From Streptomyces sp. MUM 203J (GTDB taxonomy: Bacteria > Actinomycetota > Actinomycetes > Streptomycetales > Streptomycetaceae): a stretch of 64,000 nt of DNA. Shown in pieces: positions 35,145-49,052 of this stretch (position 1 is its first letter; the number at the start of each line of letters is the position of its first letter). The notes beneath the pieces are model-generated. The model did not search any database. It saw only the letters and a list, made by a program, of their open reading frames with translations, and was not told where the DNA came from. Location: the NCBI RefSeq assembly GCF_022414595.1, contig NZ_JADWYO010000006.1, forward strand, positions 103,547 to 167,546, read 5' to 3'. The translations under genes were made by a program, and so were the position numbers.

Positions 35145-35797
35145 CCGAAGACCTGTTCCTCCTGCGGGACGGGCTCGTACGGCTCCTGGAGGCGTACGGC
35201 TGCGAGGTCGTCGCCGCTGTCGGGAGCGGGCCCGAGCTGGGCCGGGCGCTGGCGGAGGAGCGGCTGGACGTCGCGGTCGTCGACGTACGGCTGCCTCCGT
35301 CGCACACCGACGAGGGCCTGCAGTGCGCCCTGGCCGCCCGCCGGGCGCGCCCCGGGCTGCCGGTGCTGGTGCTGTCGCAGCACGTCGAGCAGTTGTACGC
35401 GAGCGAACTGCTGGCGGACGGGGCGGGCGGGGTCGGCTACCTCCTCAAGGACCGGGTGTTCGACGCGGACGGGTTCGTGGACTCCGTACGGCGGGTGGCG
35501 GCGGGCGGTACCGCCATGGACCCGCAGGTCATCGCCCAGCTCGTGAACCGGCGTTCGGGGCGGGACGAGCCGCCGTCGGCCCGGCTGACGCCACGGGAGC
35601 GGGAGGTGCTGGAGCTGATGGCCCAGGGCCGGTCCAACGCGGCGATCGCCGACCGGCTGACCGTCACCGAGCGGGCGGTGACGAAGCACACCTCCAACAT
35701 CTTCGCCAAGCTGGGCCTGGAGGTCTCGGACGACGACAACCGCCGGGTGCTGGCGGTGCTCGCGTATCTCGACGGGCGGAATTCCACGCGGCGTTGA
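35129..35797 (+). CDS. LuxR/NarL-family response regulator
   Basis: This 222-residue regulator has a receiver domain ([10 protein letters not shown], phosphoacceptor Asp in VVDVRLPP, Lys in YLLKDR) and a C-terminal LuxR helix-turn-helix ([37 protein letters not shown]). The start is TTG 35129, inside the kinase gene. With the kinase it forms a complete two-component system. Confidence 0.92.
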   Translation: MRVVVAEDLFLLRDGLVRLLEAYGCEVVAAVGSGPELGRALAEERLDVAVVDVRLPPSHTDEGLQCALAARRARPGLPVLVLSQHVEQLYASELLADGAGGVGYLLKDRVFDADGFVDSVRRVAAGGTAMDPQVIAQLVNRRSGRDEPPSARLTPREREVLELMAQGRSNAAIADRLTVTERAVTKHTSNIFAKLGLEVSDDDNRRVLAVLAYLDGRNSTRR

Positions 35798-35859
35798 ACG
35801 TCCCACGCGTCCCATGCGTACGGGAGGGAGCGCTGTTCCCCCGCAGGGATTGGAGTTCC

Positions 35860-37332
35860 ATGCGACGCACAAGAAAACGCTCGACGCTGGCCAACCGAGC
35901 GATCGCCGCGACCGCCGCTCTGGTGCTGGGCGGAGGCGGACTGCTCACGGCCAACTTCTACGCCTCCGCCCATGAGGGGTGGGGGTGGTACGGATGGTCC
36001 GGGGCATCCCGGGACGAGCAGCCGCAGCGGGCGGACACCAAGGCCGCCAATGTGAACATGTCGACCATCGACTGTCCCGAAGTGGCCAACGGACTGCCCA
36101 AGGAGATCCCGGACCAGGCGCGCGGGGAGGTCGACCTGGAACTGGCCAGGATCGACAACCGGATCACCGACGCCTATCAGCGGCTGGCGCAGTCGCAGGA
36201 GCAGATGCGGCAGGATCCCTCTTTCGCTGACAACGTGATTCTGAACCCCTTGAAGGACGAGCGGTTCGCCAGTATCCAGCGGATCGTCACCGCCATCGAC
36301 CGTTCGGCCGACCGCCCCGAGGGCATGGAGGAGCTGGCTCCCTGCACCCTTCAGCAACAGGACCAGGGCGACGGCCGGGACCAGGGCGACGGCCGGGACC
36401 AGGGCGACGACCGGGGCAACGGCCGGGGCCAGGGCCAGGCCGGGAACGGTCCCGTCGCCGGCGACTTCGTCGAGATCCAGTCCGTCCAGCCGAACGTACA
36501 GACCCCTCGTCAGCAGCGAGGCGCCTCCACCGGCAGCTTCGTCACGAAGTGCGGCCGCAACGAGAACGGGAAGTTCAACTCCGACAACATCATCGTCGCC
36601 CCCGGTGTCGTCAACGGCGCCCACCACATGCACGACTACGTCGGCAACCAGGCCAACGACGCCTTCGCCGACAACAGGGACCTGGCCCGGGGCCGTACCA
36701 CCTGCCGCAACCAGGGTGACCGCTCCACGTACTACTGGCCGGTCCTGCGGGTCCAGAACGGCGAGAAGGAGTTCGACGCCGACGAGGACGGCGGCGGAAA
36801 GGAGCAGAACGTAGGAAAGATCCAGACCCCGGCCCAGGTGACGATGAACTTCGTCGGCAGCCCGGTCTCCAAGGTCACGGCCATGCCCCGGTTCCTGAGG
36901 ATCATCACCGGTGACGCCAAGGCGTTCACCAACGGCGACGCGAACGCCAACGCCTCGTGGAGCTGCACCGGGTTCGAGGACCGGGTCCAGCTGAAGGACA
37001 AGTACCCGCTCTGTCCCTCGGGCAGCAAGGTCGTCCGGACCTTCAAGTTCCAGAGCTGCTGGGACGGCCGGAACGCCGACAGCGCCAACCACCGGACGCA
37101 TGTCGCCTTCGCCGACGAGTCCGGGCGCTGCCCCCGGGGCTTCCGGGCCATCCCGCAGCTCGTGCAGCGGATCGTCTACAACGTGCCGCCGAAGCCCAAC
37201 TTCGCGGTGGACTCGTTCCCCGAGCAGCTCCACAAGCCCATCACCGACCACGGGGACTTCATCAACGTCTTCGACCGTGGCCTGATGAACCGCGTGGTCG
37301 ACTGCATCAACACGGGGCGCCGCTGCGCCTGA
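35860..37332 (+). CDS. Secreted DUF1996 protein
   Basis: This 490-residue exported protein has an arginine-rich start ([17 protein letters not shown]) and a signal/anchor ending near [10 protein letters not shown] helical region (residues 80-160) is followed by a low-complexity QGDGRD linker, then the DUF1996 domain (about 215-480) with [30 protein letters not shown] and HRTHVAFAD. Conserved His, Trp and Cys suggest a carbohydrate or metal role; none is established. ATG 35860 follows GGAGTTCC. It is 62 bases past the response regulator and could be its target. Confidence 0.85.
   Translation: MRRTRKRSTLANRAIAATAALVLGGGGLLTANFYASAHEGWGWYGWSGASRDEQPQRADTKAANVNMSTIDCPEVANGLPKEIPDQARGEVDLELARIDNRITDAYQRLAQSQEQMRQDPSFADNVILNPLKDERFASIQRIVTAIDRSADRPEGMEELAPCTLQQQDQGDGRDQGDGRDQGDDRGNGRGQGQAGNGPVAGDFVEIQSVQPNVQTPRQQRGASTGSFVTKCGRNENGKFNSDNIIVAPGVVNGAHHMHDYVGNQANDAFADNRDLARGRTTCRNQGDRSTYYWPVLRVQNGEKEFDADEDGGGKEQNVGKIQTPAQVTMNFVGSPVSKVTAMPRFLRIITGDAKAFTNGDANANASWSCTGFEDRVQLKDKYPLCPSGSKVVRTFKFQSCWDGRNADSANHRTHVAFADESGRCPRGFRAIPQLVQRIVYNVPPKPNFAVDSFPEQLHKPITDHGDFINVFDRGLMNRVVDCINTGRRCA
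36361..36414 (+). repeat. Three 18-bp tandem repeats within the DUF1996 gene
   Basis: GACCAGGGCGACGGCCGG occurs three times (36361, 36379, 36397; the third has one change). Each unit encodes DQGDGR. This is a coding repeat in a linker, with copy number likely to vary between strains. Confidence 0.95.
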
Positions 37333-37337
37333 CCACC

Positions 37338-37361
37338 GCCGGGGGGCCTTCGCCCCCCGGC
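37338..37361. terminator. Terminator between convergent genes
   Basis: GCCGGGGGGC pairs exactly with GCCCCCCGGC around CTTC (37348-37351). It lies between the DUF1996 gene and the convergent lipoprotein gene. Confidence 0.8.
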
Positions 37362-37392
37362 TCCCCCCACTCCCCCCACCTGCGCGGTCGGT

Positions 37393-37815
37393 TCAGTGGT
37401 GACCCGAGTGCTCTTCCCCAGCCTCGATCTCACCGCCGAGCCGGCCGCGCAGCTCCGTGATGACGTCCGGTTCCGCGACGGCCACCCACTTGCGGCCGAC
37501 CAGATACGAACCCCCGTAGTCCTTGGCGCCGTTGATCCACTCGCGCTGGCCCCGGTCGGTGGCGAAGGTGGCCAGCACGTACTTCCCGTACTCCGTCGTG
37601 CAGTTGGCCTGGCGGAGTTCCTCGGCCTCGGTCTGGATCCGCGGGGTGCACTCCGCCCGTTTCGCCAGCTGCTCCAGCGTGCCCGTGGCGGGGGAGGGGG
37701 CGGGGGCCGGGCCGCCGTCGTGGGGGCCGTGGCTCTGCGCGGTGCAGCCTGCCAGGGCCAGGGCTATGAGGGCGCCGGCAGCGAGAGCGGAATGAGGGGT
37801 TCGCTTGGTACGCAT
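37393..37815 (-). CDS. Hypothetical lipoprotein
   Basis: This 140-residue protein has a lipobox LALAGC near residue 24, a short Pro/Ala linker and a conserved-looking domain with CTPRIQTEAEELRQANC (two Cys) and KYVLATFATDRGQREWINGA, ending GEEHSGHH. It should be tethered outside the membrane. No function is recognised; the His-rich end may bind metal. It is divergent from the gene at 37918. Confidence 0.8.
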   Translation of the reverse strand: MRTKRTPHSALAAGALIALALAGCTAQSHGPHDGGPAPAPSPATGTLEQLAKRAECTPRIQTEAEELRQANCTTEYGKYVLATFATDRGQREWINGAKDYGGSYLVGRKWVAVAEPDVITELRGRLGGEIEAGEEHSGHH

Positions 37816-37917
37816 GGTGTCATCGTGCCTTCTGTGACACCGCGCCGTGACCCGAACCGCGACAACGATCCGTCGCCGCCCAGGTGACCATCATCATGAT
37901 CGCTCGTTCTGCTGAAC

Positions 37918-39912
37918 GTGAGCACCCAGGAAGCCCAGCGCGACCGGAGAGCGCCCGAGCCCCGCGCCGCGTCCACCACCGCCGCCCCCGCCTCCATCGA
38001 CGTCGAGCAGGCGGAGGCCGCGCTCGTCGAGCACTACCCGAGGCTCGTCCGCATCGCCTATCTCGTGCTGCCGCCGTCGCTCGGCCGCAACCGCCGCGTC
38101 CTGGCCGCGCACTCCCTGGTGCAGCGGTCCCTGCCCCGGCGGCGGACGTCCGCCGGGGACCTGGCGATGCCGGTCCAGCGGCGCCCCGAGGACGCCGTCG
38201 ATCCCGGCTACGCGTTCCTGCGGCTCCGTGTGCTCCGGCAGGCCCTGGAGGCCGGGCTGCCGCTGCGGCGCCGGGCGTGGCCCAAGCGGTCGCAACTTCC
38301 GCCGCTGCTGCCGCAGGTGTGGGGGCTGCGGCTGTTCCCGCGCTCGGGCGGTGCCGACGAACTGGCGCTGGACCAGAGGCTGTCCGGGGTCTCGGGCGCG
38401 GCGCGGGCCGCGTACGTGCTGCGCGGGATCGAGCGGCAGGGGGACGCCGAGGTGCGGCGGGTGCTCACCGCGGCCGGGGTCGCGGACCCGAAGGCGGCGC
38501 TGGCCGAGGCCGACACGGTGGACGCCGGGGGCGCGGCCGGCGGGGTGGCACTGCTGGAGTCGCCGGAGTTCGACCCGTGCTCGCTGCAGGCCCGGCCGAC
38601 GGACCTGATGCGGCGCCGCCAGCACACGCGGGCCGCGCTCGCGGCGGGTGCGGCGCTCGTGGTGTGCGGGGTGCTGCTGGGGCTTCCGGGGGGCGGCTGG
38701 GGGCCCGACGGTGCGGCGGCGCCCGCGTACGCGCGCAACCCGGCGGCGGAGGCGGCGCTGGACCCGGGCAGGCTGCTGCGGGTGGATCCGGCGGCGTGGC
38801 AGAGCTCCCCCCGTACCGACTTCACGGTGTGGCCGGCCCGGGGCGACCTGGTCGGGGACCGGGAACTGCTGCGGCGGGCACTGGCGGTGTGGGCGCGGCC
38901 CGGGGAGCAGGTGCAGGCCTCGGCCACGCCCGGCACGATGCCCGGCCCCCCGGCGGGCCCGCCGCAGCTGCTGTTCGCGGGCGAGGTGGACGGCGCGCGG
39001 GTGGTGCTGTTCCACGACGGGCTCAGGGCGGTGCGGTACGCCGAGCCGAAGGACGGCACGGATGTGGCTGCGCTGGACTTCGCCCGTACCGACGGGGCGG
39101 ACACGGCCTCGTCGGCGGCGCTCGTGGTGAGCCGTACGCACGCGAACGTCCGCTATCTGACGGCGCCCTGGGTCCGTGACGTACAGGTGCGGGACCTGCT
39201 GGTGGCCGACGGGGAGGGCAGGCGGCTGGCGCGGGACGAGCACGGGGTGACCAGCCCCATGCTCAGCCCGGCGGCGGCGAGCACCTGCCGTTCGTGGGAT
39301 GTGCTGGAGGTGCGGGACGGGTCGGCCACCCGGGTGCTGACCGACCTGGGCGAGCTGGTCCCGGCGCGGCTGACGTCGGGGGCGCCGTCGGCGCCGGCCG
39401 ACGTGTCCGGGGACGTGGAGCGGGCCGAGTGGGCCCGCACGGCGTGTCTGCTGCCCTCGATGCGGGCGATCGGGGTGCGGTCGGTCAACTCGTGGCGGTT
39501 CGCGGAGCAGGAGCTGCCGGGCGCGGGCAACGGCAAGGCGTCCTGGCTGTGCACCCGCGCCGAGACCTGGCGGGGCCCCGGCAGCAGGGTGCTGGCCCAG
39601 TTCCAGGCGCCGGTGACGACCGTGACGCCGGGCACGCCCGTCACCCCGGGCGCGGTCGCGGCGAAGGCGGAGGACTCCCCGGCCTGCGGGGCCCGGGCGC
39701 CGCAGGTGCTGGCGGGCGTGCTGTGGAAGGCGCCGGACGACATCTGGCACGTGCTGGCGGCGGGCAGCCCTGACGTCACGTCGGTGGCCGCCTCGGGCGG
39801 GGTGACCGGCCGCGCGGACGGCCGACTGCTCGCGGTCGAGGCGAAGAAGGGCGCGCAGGTGGAGCTGAACGGGACGCTGAAGGGGGGCGGGGAACTGGGG
39901 GCGCTGCGGTAG
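37918..39912 (+). CDS. Membrane protein with degenerate sigma-factor-like N-terminus
   Basis: This 664-residue protein has a cytoplasmic part (1-238), one membrane span near 239-258 (RAALAAGAALVVCGVLLGLP), and a large external domain. ALVEHYPRLVRIAYLVL near residue 34 and LSGVSGAARAAYVLRGIE near 157 recall regions 2 and 4 of ECF sigma factors, but without a clear DNA-binding helix. The external part has scattered cysteines (TCRSWDVL, SWLCTRAE, SPACGARAP). Function is unknown. GTG 37918 is the only sensible start. Confidence 0.7.
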   Translation: MSTQEAQRDRRAPEPRAASTTAAPASIDVEQAEAALVEHYPRLVRIAYLVLPPSLGRNRRVLAAHSLVQRSLPRRRTSAGDLAMPVQRRPEDAVDPGYAFLRLRVLRQALEAGLPLRRRAWPKRSQLPPLLPQVWGLRLFPRSGGADELALDQRLSGVSGAARAAYVLRGIERQGDAEVRRVLTAAGVADPKAALAEADTVDAGGAAGGVALLESPEFDPCSLQARPTDLMRRRQHTRAALAAGAALVVCGVLLGLPGGGWGPDGAAAPAYARNPAAEAALDPGRLLRVDPAAWQSSPRTDFTVWPARGDLVGDRELLRRALAVWARPGEQVQASATPGTMPGPPAGPPQLLFAGEVDGARVVLFHDGLRAVRYAEPKDGTDVAALDFARTDGADTASSAALVVSRTHANVRYLTAPWVRDVQVRDLLVADGEGRRLARDEHGVTSPMLSPAAASTCRSWDVLEVRDGSATRVLTDLGELVPARLTSGAPSAPADVSGDVERAEWARTACLLPSMRAIGVRSVNSWRFAEQELPGAGNGKASWLCTRAETWRGPGSRVLAQFQAPVTTVTPGTPVTPGAVAAKAEDSPACGARAPQVLAGVLWKAPDDIWHVLAAGSPDVTSVAASGGVTGRADGRLLAVEAKKGAQVELNGTLKGGGELGALR

Positions 39913-39975
39913 AGGTCCCGAAAAGGCCCGTGCACGGGGGTGTCGCCACGGCGTACCGCTCAGTACATTGACGCC

Positions 39976-40875
39976 ATGTCTAATAAGCGGCCGGCTGCTG
40001 TGCCTCCCCCGCAGGTGTCCACGGAGCCGATCCATCTGCGGGCCCGCAAGGTCTCCTTCGACTGGAAGGAGACCCCGCTCCACTGGGTTCCCGGCGACCC
40101 GTTCACCACGCACACCATCAACGTCCTGCACCTGCTGCTCCCGGCGGGCGAGCGCTGGTTCATCCACGTGTACCGCCAGGTCCTCCCGTACATCCGGGAC
40201 GACCGGCTCCGCGAGGACGTCATCGGCTTCATCGGGCAGGAGGCCGTGCACTCCCAGGCCCATGACGACGTCCTGCCCCGCCTGCGCGAACTGGGCCTGG
40301 ACCCCACCCCGTACACCGCCCAGGTCGACTGGTTCTTCGAGAAACTGCTGGGCGACCGCACCTTCCCGCCCGGAAGGCCCCGCCGGTGGTGGCTCATGGA
40401 GCGGGTCGCGCTCATCGCGGCGATCGAGCACTACACCGCGTTCCTCGGCGACTGGGTGCTCAACGCCGACGAACTGGACCGGCGTGGAGCCGACCCGGTG
40501 ATGCTGGACCTGCTGCGCTGGCACGGCGCGGAGGAGGTCGAGCACCGGTCGGTCGCGTTCGACCTGTTCACGCACCTGGACGGCGGCTACCGGCGCCGGG
40601 TGCGGACCTGGGCGGCGGCCTTCTCGGCGCTGGTGTTCCTGTGGCAGCGCGGGGTGCGGTTCTTCATGGAGAACGACCCGACCCTGCCCGGCGACAAGCC
40701 GACCTTCACGCGGTTCGTACGGAAGGGGCACGAGGGCGTCCTGCCCGCCACGCCCGACATGCTGCGGTCCATCCCCCGCTACCTGAGCCGCGCCTACCAC
40801 CCCTCCCAGGAGGGCGACACCGCACAGGCGGTCGCCTATCTGGCCTCGTCCCCCGGCGCACGCGGAGGTGCCTGA
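39976..40875 (+). CDS. Metal-dependent hydrolase family (PF10118), diiron-like
   Basis: This 299-residue helical protein belongs to the family annotated as predicted metal-dependent hydrolase (PF10118). GQEAVHSQAHDDVLPRL near residue 92 and HGAEEVEHRSVAFDLF near 180 carry ExxH-type ligands expected of a ferritin-like diiron site. It is followed at once by an FeS flavoreductase, which suggests an electron-fed oxygenase or desaturase rather than a hydrolase. The start is ATG 39976; an earlier GTG-type start would add 12 residues. Confidence 0.8.
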   Translation: MSNKRPAAVPPPQVSTEPIHLRARKVSFDWKETPLHWVPGDPFTTHTINVLHLLLPAGERWFIHVYRQVLPYIRDDRLREDVIGFIGQEAVHSQAHDDVLPRLRELGLDPTPYTAQVDWFFEKLLGDRTFPPGRPRRWWLMERVALIAAIEHYTAFLGDWVLNADELDRRGADPVMLDLLRWHGAEEVEHRSVAFDLFTHLDGGYRRRVRTWAAAFSALVFLWQRGVRFFMENDPTLPGDKPTFTRFVRKGHEGVLPATPDMLRSIPRYLSRAYHPSQEGDTAQAVAYLASSPGARGGA

Positions 40876-40879
40876 CCCC

Positions 40880-41938
40880 ATGCCCCGAATCCGTACCGTC
40901 GCGCTGGCGGCCGGAGCGGCCCTCCTCGTGCGGCACGCCCTGCGCCGCCGCATCCGGCAGGCGCCCCTGTGGCCGATGCCCACGCTGGAGGAGCCGGTCT
41001 CCGGGCGAGGCCGCCGCGCCTCGACCACCCCGCGCCGGGCCCTGGTCACCGAACGCACCGAGCCCGCCGCCGGGGTGGTCCGGCTCCGGCTGGAGGGCAC
41101 CGGCCTGCCGCCGTGGTCCCCCGGCGCGCACCTCGACCTGGTGCTGCCCTCGGGGCTGGTCCGGCAGTACTCGCTGTGCGGCGACCCGGCCGACACCGGC
41201 ACGTACACGATCGCCACGCGGGTCCTGGAGGACGGGCGGGGAGGGTCCCTGGAGGTGCGCGAGCAGCTCCACGAGGGCGTCGAGGTGGAGATCCGGGGTC
41301 CGCGCAACCGCTTCCCCCTGGTCGACGCGGACGCGTACGTGTTCGTCGCGGGCGGCATCGGCATCACGCCCGTGCTGCCCATGGTGCGGGCCGCTCACGC
41401 GGCGGGCGCGGACTGGCGGCTGCTGTACTGCGGGCGCGACCGGGCGTCGATGCCGTTCCTGGCCGAGCTGGAGCGGCTGGGCGGACCGGACCGGGTCACG
41501 GTCGTGGCCGAGGACACCGACGGGCGCCCGGACCTGGGCTTCCTCGCGGAAGTCCCCGAAGAGGGCGCGGAGGTCTACTGCTGCGGCCCGGAAGGGCTGC
41601 TGGAGGCGGTGACAGCCGCTCTGGGCCGTGAGCCCCGCCTGGAACGCTTCACACCCGGCGCGCGGACTGCCGAGGGCGGGGCGTTCCAGGTCGAACTGCG
41701 CCGCTCGGGCCGCACGGTGGACGTGGCGCCCGGCCAGTCCGTCCTGTCGGCGGTCCGGGCGGAACTGCCGGGCCTCTCGTACTCCTGCGAGCAGGGCTTC
41801 TGCGGAACCTGCCAACAGCGCGTCCTGGAAGGCGAGATCGACCACCGCGACGAGCTTCTGACGGACGACGAGCGTCACGACTCGATGCTGATCTGCGTGT
41901 CGCGGTGCCGGGGCGACCGCTTGGTGCTCGACCTGTAG
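40880..41938 (+). CDS. Ferredoxin-type oxidoreductase (PDR/VanB family)
   Basis: This 352-residue reductase has a basic N-terminal helix, an FMN/FAD-binding barrel (RQYSLCG near residue 100), an NAD-binding domain (FVAGGIGITPVLPM near 155) and a C-terminal plant-type 2Fe-2S domain (SCEQGFCGTCQQRVLEG with the distal Cys in LICVSRC). It moves electrons from NAD(P)H to an oxygenase partner, probably the adjacent diiron-like protein. ATG 40880 is preferred; GTG 40868 overlaps the previous gene. Confidence 0.9.
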   Translation: MPRIRTVALAAGAALLVRHALRRRIRQAPLWPMPTLEEPVSGRGRRASTTPRRALVTERTEPAAGVVRLRLEGTGLPPWSPGAHLDLVLPSGLVRQYSLCGDPADTGTYTIATRVLEDGRGGSLEVREQLHEGVEVEIRGPRNRFPLVDADAYVFVAGGIGITPVLPMVRAAHAAGADWRLLYCGRDRASMPFLAELERLGGPDRVTVVAEDTDGRPDLGFLAEVPEEGAEVYCCGPEGLLEAVTAALGREPRLERFTPGARTAEGGAFQVELRRSGRTVDVAPGQSVLSAVRAELPGLSYSCEQGFCGTCQQRVLEGEIDHRDELLTDDERHDSMLICVSRCRGDRLVLDL

Positions 41939-41969
41939 GGCCCGGGGACTCCGCCCCGCGCCCCGGCCG

Positions 41970-42284
41970 TCAGGGCAGCAGCAGCCAGTCCGCCGCCAGT
42001 GCCGCCGTCAGCCCGCTCGCGAGCAGCCACGTGCCCAGCCGTGTACGCCCGTGGCGGCTCAGCTCGATCACCACACCGCACAGGATCATGGCCAGCCCGT
42101 ACACTCCGACCACCAGTACCGACCCCCGGCTGGCCAGCCGCAGCGCCAGCACGACGGCCAGCGTGACCAGGAGCACGGTCGCCACCGCCACCCGCAGCCT
42201 CCGCGCCTGCCGCGGAGTGAGGCCGTCGGGTTCCTGCTGCGCGCCGTCGGTGTCCGGCGGCGTGTCCTGGTCGGCAGTGGTCAT
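41970..42284 (-). CDS. Small membrane protein
   Basis: This 104-residue protein has an acidic, hydrophilic start (DQDTPPDTDGAQQEPDG) and three hydrophobic segments (VATVLLVTLAVVLALRL, LVVGVYGLAMILCGVVIEL, TWLLASGLTAALAADWLLL). Family unknown. It is divergent from a TetR gene, 63 bases apart, so it may be a target of that regulator. Confidence 0.75.
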   Translation of the reverse strand: MTTADQDTPPDTDGAQQEPDGLTPRQARRLRVAVATVLLVTLAVVLALRLASRGSVLVVGVYGLAMILCGVVIELSRHGRTRLGTWLLASGLTAALAADWLLLP

Positions 42285-42347
42285 GTCCCGGAGCGTAACG
42301 GACTCCGGGCCCCCGGCTGTTCGGAGGGCGCCGGTTACGCTGTCCGC

Positions 42348-43103
42348 ATGACGACCGGGGTACGCAGAAGGATGGGCGTCGAGGAGCGCAGGCAGCAGCT
42401 CATCGGAGTGGCGCTGGAGTTGTTCAGCAGCCGCTCGCCCGACGAGGTGTCGATCGACGAGATCGCCGCCGCCGCGGGGATCTCCCGCCCGCTCGTCTAC
42501 CACTACTTCCCCGGCAAGCAGAGCCTGTACGAGGCGGCGCTGCGCCGAGCGGCCGACGAGCTGCGGGCCCGGTTCGTGGAGCCGCACGAAGGCCCGCTGG
42601 GCGCACGGCTGATGAGGGTGATGGGCCGGTTCTTCGACTTCGTGGAGGAGCACGGGCCGGGCTTCTCGGCACTGATGCGCGGCGGCCCCGCCGCGGGCTC
42701 GGCGCCCGGGCCGGGGACGCCCGGGGCGCCGGCGGCCGGCGTGATGATCGACGACGTGCGGCGGGCCGCGTACGAGCAGATCCTCGACCACCTGGGGGCG
42801 AAGAACCCGCCGCCCGCCCGGCTGGACCTGGTGGTGCGGTCCTGGGTGGCGCTGGCCGAGTCGACGGCGCTGATCTGGCTGGACGGCCGCCGCATCCCGC
42901 GCGCCGAACTGGAGTCGCAGCTGGTGCACGACTTCGCGGCGCTGGCGGCGGTGAGCGCCGCCCACGACGACGAGATGGCCGGGATCCTGGTACGGATGCT
43001 CGCGGAAGAGCCCGCCGACGGGCCGTTCGGCGAGCTGCTCGCCCGGCTCGGCACCCTGGCGGCGAGGATCCCGGCGCAGCCGTCGGGTCAGGACGCCCGA
43101 TAG
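42348..43103 (+). CDS. TetR-family transcriptional regulator
   Basis: This 251-residue protein has the TetR helix-turn-helix (VSIDEIAAAAGISRPLVYHY, residues 35-55, then FPGKQSLYEAAL) and a long helical ligand domain with an inserted Pro/Gly-rich loop near residue 115. The ligand is unknown. Its last 16 bases overlap the end of the convergent isomerase gene. Confidence 0.9.
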   Translation: MTTGVRRRMGVEERRQQLIGVALELFSSRSPDEVSIDEIAAAAGISRPLVYHYFPGKQSLYEAALRRAADELRARFVEPHEGPLGARLMRVMGRFFDFVEEHGPGFSALMRGGPAAGSAPGPGTPGAPAAGVMIDDVRRAAYEQILDHLGAKNPPPARLDLVVRSWVALAESTALIWLDGRRIPRAELESQLVHDFAALAAVSAAHDDEMAGILVRMLAEEPADGPFGELLARLGTLAARIPAQPSGQDAR

Positions 43104-43438
43104 GACGCGTCGAGGTCCCGCACCTCGGCCGACACATGGACGGTGAGCCCGTCCAGGGGCTTGAGATGGTCCCGTACGAGCGCGACGGCGGCCTCGCTGA
43201 GCCGTGCCTTGGCCTCGTCGGTGCGGCCCGCGAGCAGCGCGATCTCGACATGGACGACGGCGTCCCGGCCGTCGCCTTCCCCGACTGTGAAGTCACCGGC
43301 CGTGCGGGTGCGGGTCTTGCAGGCGGCGGGCCGGGCGCCGACGGTCTCGACGACCACCGGGTGCAGCGCGCGGGCGCAGGCCCGGCGGTCGAAGGCCTCG
43401 TCGAGCGCGGGGGAGAAGTCGATGCTGATCTGCGGCAT
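43088..43438 (-). CDS. 5-carboxymethyl-2-hydroxymuconate isomerase-like protein
   Basis: This 116-residue protein matches the CHMI family (tautomerase superfamily): Pro2 in MPQISIDFSP is the expected catalytic base, and VHVEIALLAGRTDEAKARLS and LTVHVSAEVRDLD are the core strands. CHMI acts in homoprotocatechuate breakdown, but no other pathway gene is adjacent, so the true substrate is open. Confidence 0.85.
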   Translation of the reverse strand: MPQISIDFSPALDEAFDRRACARALHPVVVETVGARPAACKTRTRTAGDFTVGEGDGRDAVVHVEIALLAGRTDEAKARLSEAAVALVRDHLKPLDGLTVHVSAEVRDLDASYRAS

Positions 43439-43490
43439 GCGCTCACTGTGACCGCTCCGCCTCCCGGGCACAAACGCGGCCCGCATGGCG

Positions 43491-43528
43491 GACGCCCCCG
43501 CTCCGGTTCTCGCCGGAGCGGGGGCGTC
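43491..43528 (-). terminator. Terminator after the amylase-pullulanase gene
   Basis: GACGCCCCCGCTCCGG (43491-43506) is an exact complement of 43513-43528 around TTCTCG. It starts 18 bases past the pullulanase stop and may serve both directions. Confidence 0.88.
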
Positions 43529-43545
43529 CACCATGGACCCGCAGG

Positions 43546-48975
<5,430 letters not shown>

Positions 48976-49052
48976 GGAGTTCTCCTCGGTGGGCGTGGTG
49001 GAGAGGAGGCCCCGCACCCGTGGGCCGGATGCGGGGCACAGGCGGTGCGGGG

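Noticed and set aside
36361..36414. Possible CRISPR-like or minisatellite array
   Set aside because: Only three directly adjoining 18-bp units, in frame and encoding a linker; no spacers and no cas genes.
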